Position numbers and translations under genes: made by a program | Notes under the pieces: model-generated | Seen by the model: only the letters and a program-made list of their open reading frames with translations | What the model was told of the DNA's origin: nothing | Databases searched by the model: none | Part shown: one piece after another, positions 63,103 to 64,000 of the stretch | How the letters are laid out: every line of letters begins with the position of its first letter | Numbering within the stretch: the first letter of the stretch is position 1 | Assembly: GCF_001458255.1 (NCBI RefSeq) | Contig: NZ_CYSB01000036.1 | Span: 62,001-126,000, forward strand | Direction of reading: 5' to 3' | Source: Thalassovita autumnalis | GTDB lineage: Bacteria; Pseudomonadota; Alphaproteobacteria; Rhodobacterales; Rhodobacteraceae | Length of the DNA: 64,000 bases

Positions 63103-64000
63103 TCCAGAACCCAATTCTACCAGGTTTTAACCCGGACCCTTCGATCTGTCGGGTTGGCGATGAATATTTCATCGCCACCTCAACCTTCGAATGGTACCCG
63201 GGGGTGCAAATCCACCGCTCCAAGGATCTGGTGAATTGGGATCTTGCCTGCCGCCCGCTGTCACGTGCGGCGCAGTTGGATATGCGCGGCAATCCCGACA
63301 GTGGTGGCATTTGGGCGCCCTGCCTCAGCTATGCAGATGGGCTGTTCTGGCTGGTCTACACCGATGTGAAACGGCTGGATGGCAACTTCAAGGACGCCCA
63401 CAATTACATCGTCACGGCCCCCGCGATTGAGGGGCCGTGGTCTGACCCGATCTATGTGAATTCCTCAGGCTTTGACCCATCGCTGTTTCACGACGCGGAC
63501 GGCCGCAAGTACTTCATGAACGTGCAGTGGAACCATGTGTCCAACTCGGTTGGGGGCCATCCGAAGCATCCGGCCTTTGACGGGATCCTGCTGCAGGAAT
63601 GGCACCCTGAACAGGGGCTGATTGGGGACGTGCAAAACGTCTTTGCGGGATCGTCCCACGGGTTGACCGAGGCCCCGCATGTTTTCACGCGGAATGGCTA
63701 CTATTACCTGACCACCGCTGAGGGCGGCACCGGCTATGAACATACCGTCACGCTGGCCCGCTCGCGCGATATCTGGGGCCCATATGAGGTGCATCCAGAT
63801 CTGCATGTTCTGACCGCCAAAGAGGCGCCGGACAACGCGCTGCAACGGGTGGGGCATGGCCAGATTGTCGACACGCCTGAGGGGGAGTTTTACCACACGT
63901 TCCTCTGTTCACGGCCCTTGCCCGGGCGGTTTTCCCCCATGGGGCGCGAAACCGGGATCGCCAAGGTCGAATGGCGTGAGGACGATTGGCTCTACCTCAG
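63099..64000 (+). CDS. GH43-family beta-xylosidase-like glycoside hydrolase (3' end outside window)
   Basis: About 300 residues are visible, open at the right edge; full GH43 beta-xylosidases of this type have roughly 530-550. ILPGFNPDPSICRVGDEYF carries the general-base Asp, GFDPSLFHDADG the pKa-modulating Asp, and SSHGLTEAPHVF the general-acid Glu of the five-bladed propeller. There is no signal peptide, so it acts on imported xylo-oligosaccharides in the cytoplasm. Start overlaps the AKR stop. Alpha-arabinosidase activity is the alternative in this family. Confidence 0.9.
   Translation, partial: MIQNPILPGFNPDPSICRVGDEYFIATSTFEWYPGVQIHRSKDLVNWDLACRPLSRAAQLDMRGNPDSGGIWAPCLSYADGLFWLVYTDVKRLDGNFKDAHNYIVTAPAIEGPWSDPIYVNSSGFDPSLFHDADGRKYFMNVQWNHVSNSVGGHPKHPAFDGILLQEWHPEQGLIGDVQNVFAGSSHGLTEAPHVFTRNGYYYLTTAEGGTGYEHTVTLARSRDIWGPYEVHPDLHVLTAKEAPDNALQRVGHGQIVDTPEGEFYHTFLCSRPLPGRFSPMGRETGIAKVEWREDDWLYL

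Overview
The window is high-GC, gene-dense DNA with few intergenic gaps. It most likely comes from a marine alphaproteobacterium of the Roseobacter group (Rhodobacterales). This is inferred from the complete Na+-NQR operon, a TRAP transporter, a dimethylglycine-dehydrogenase-type enzyme, and many sugar ABC operons with LacI, SorC, GntR and IclR regulators. I saw no rRNA, insertion sequence, CRISPR array or phage gene, and no tRNA by eye. The window reads as catabolic modules placed side by side.

Layout. (1) 1-6490 (+): the end of an aminotransferase, a fused E1 alpha/beta 2-oxoacid dehydrogenase, a FabD-like acyltransferase, an aminoadipate-semialdehyde-type aldehyde dehydrogenase and an FAD amine oxidase. 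Together they suggest lysine/pipecolate/2-aminoadipate breakdown. (2) 6521-15407 (-): a hexuronate operon, uxaC, dctPQM (TRAP), kdgF, kduI, kduD, uxuB and uxuA. A GntR regulator and a KDG kinase (kdgK) run divergently at 15569-17175. Saturated uronates (via UxaC, UxuB, UxuA) and unsaturated uronates (via KdgF, KduI, KduD) meet at 2-keto-3-deoxygluconate. (3) 17223-18344: CBS-domain protein, a small membrane protein and nqrM. (4) 18360-25415: apbE divergent from nqrABCDEF, followed by a strong terminator. With nqrM this is a Na+-pumping NADH:quinone oxidoreductase together with its flavin-transfer and iron-maturation factors. (5) 25483-30128: a dimethylglycine/sarcosine-dehydrogenase-like protein with its XRE-cupin regulator, a 3-hydroxyacyl-CoA-dehydrogenase-like enzyme and a carboxymuconolactone-decarboxylase-like protein.

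(6) 30675-42326 (+): one long operon with an RbsB/RbsA/RbsC-type ABC importer, SorC regulator, aldo/keto reductase, GlpD-like FAD dehydrogenase, DhnA/LsrF-type aldolase, FGGY kinase, GMC oxidoreductase and ABM-domain protein. It resembles the erythritol (ery) layout but with a different enzyme set, so its substrate is unknown. (7) 42712-51713: an AfuABC/FbpABC-like importer, two tandem inositol-monophosphatase-family phosphatases, a LacI regulator, a dual-specificity-type phosphatase and a DUF475/TerC-like membrane protein. Three near-identical palindromes of the type TTGCACAGCTGTGCAA precede the importer operon, the lacI gene and the phosphatase gene. I propose a single regulon for uptake and dephosphorylation of an organic phosphate. 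Two in-frame amber (TAG) codons interrupt the importer genes: one near the 5' end of the permease and one 64 codons before the natural end of the binding protein.

(8) 51865-54386: an IclR regulator and an acyl-CoA synthetase. (9) 54461-64000: a LacI regulator, divergent from a CUT1 sugar ABC operon with a sugar-phosphate isomerase-like protein, Gfo/Idh/MocA oxidoreductase, aldo/keto reductase and a GH43 beta-xylosidase-like enzyme cut by the window edge. Two TGTAATCGATTACA-type operators lie between regulator and operon. This looks like xylo-oligosaccharide or xyloside use.
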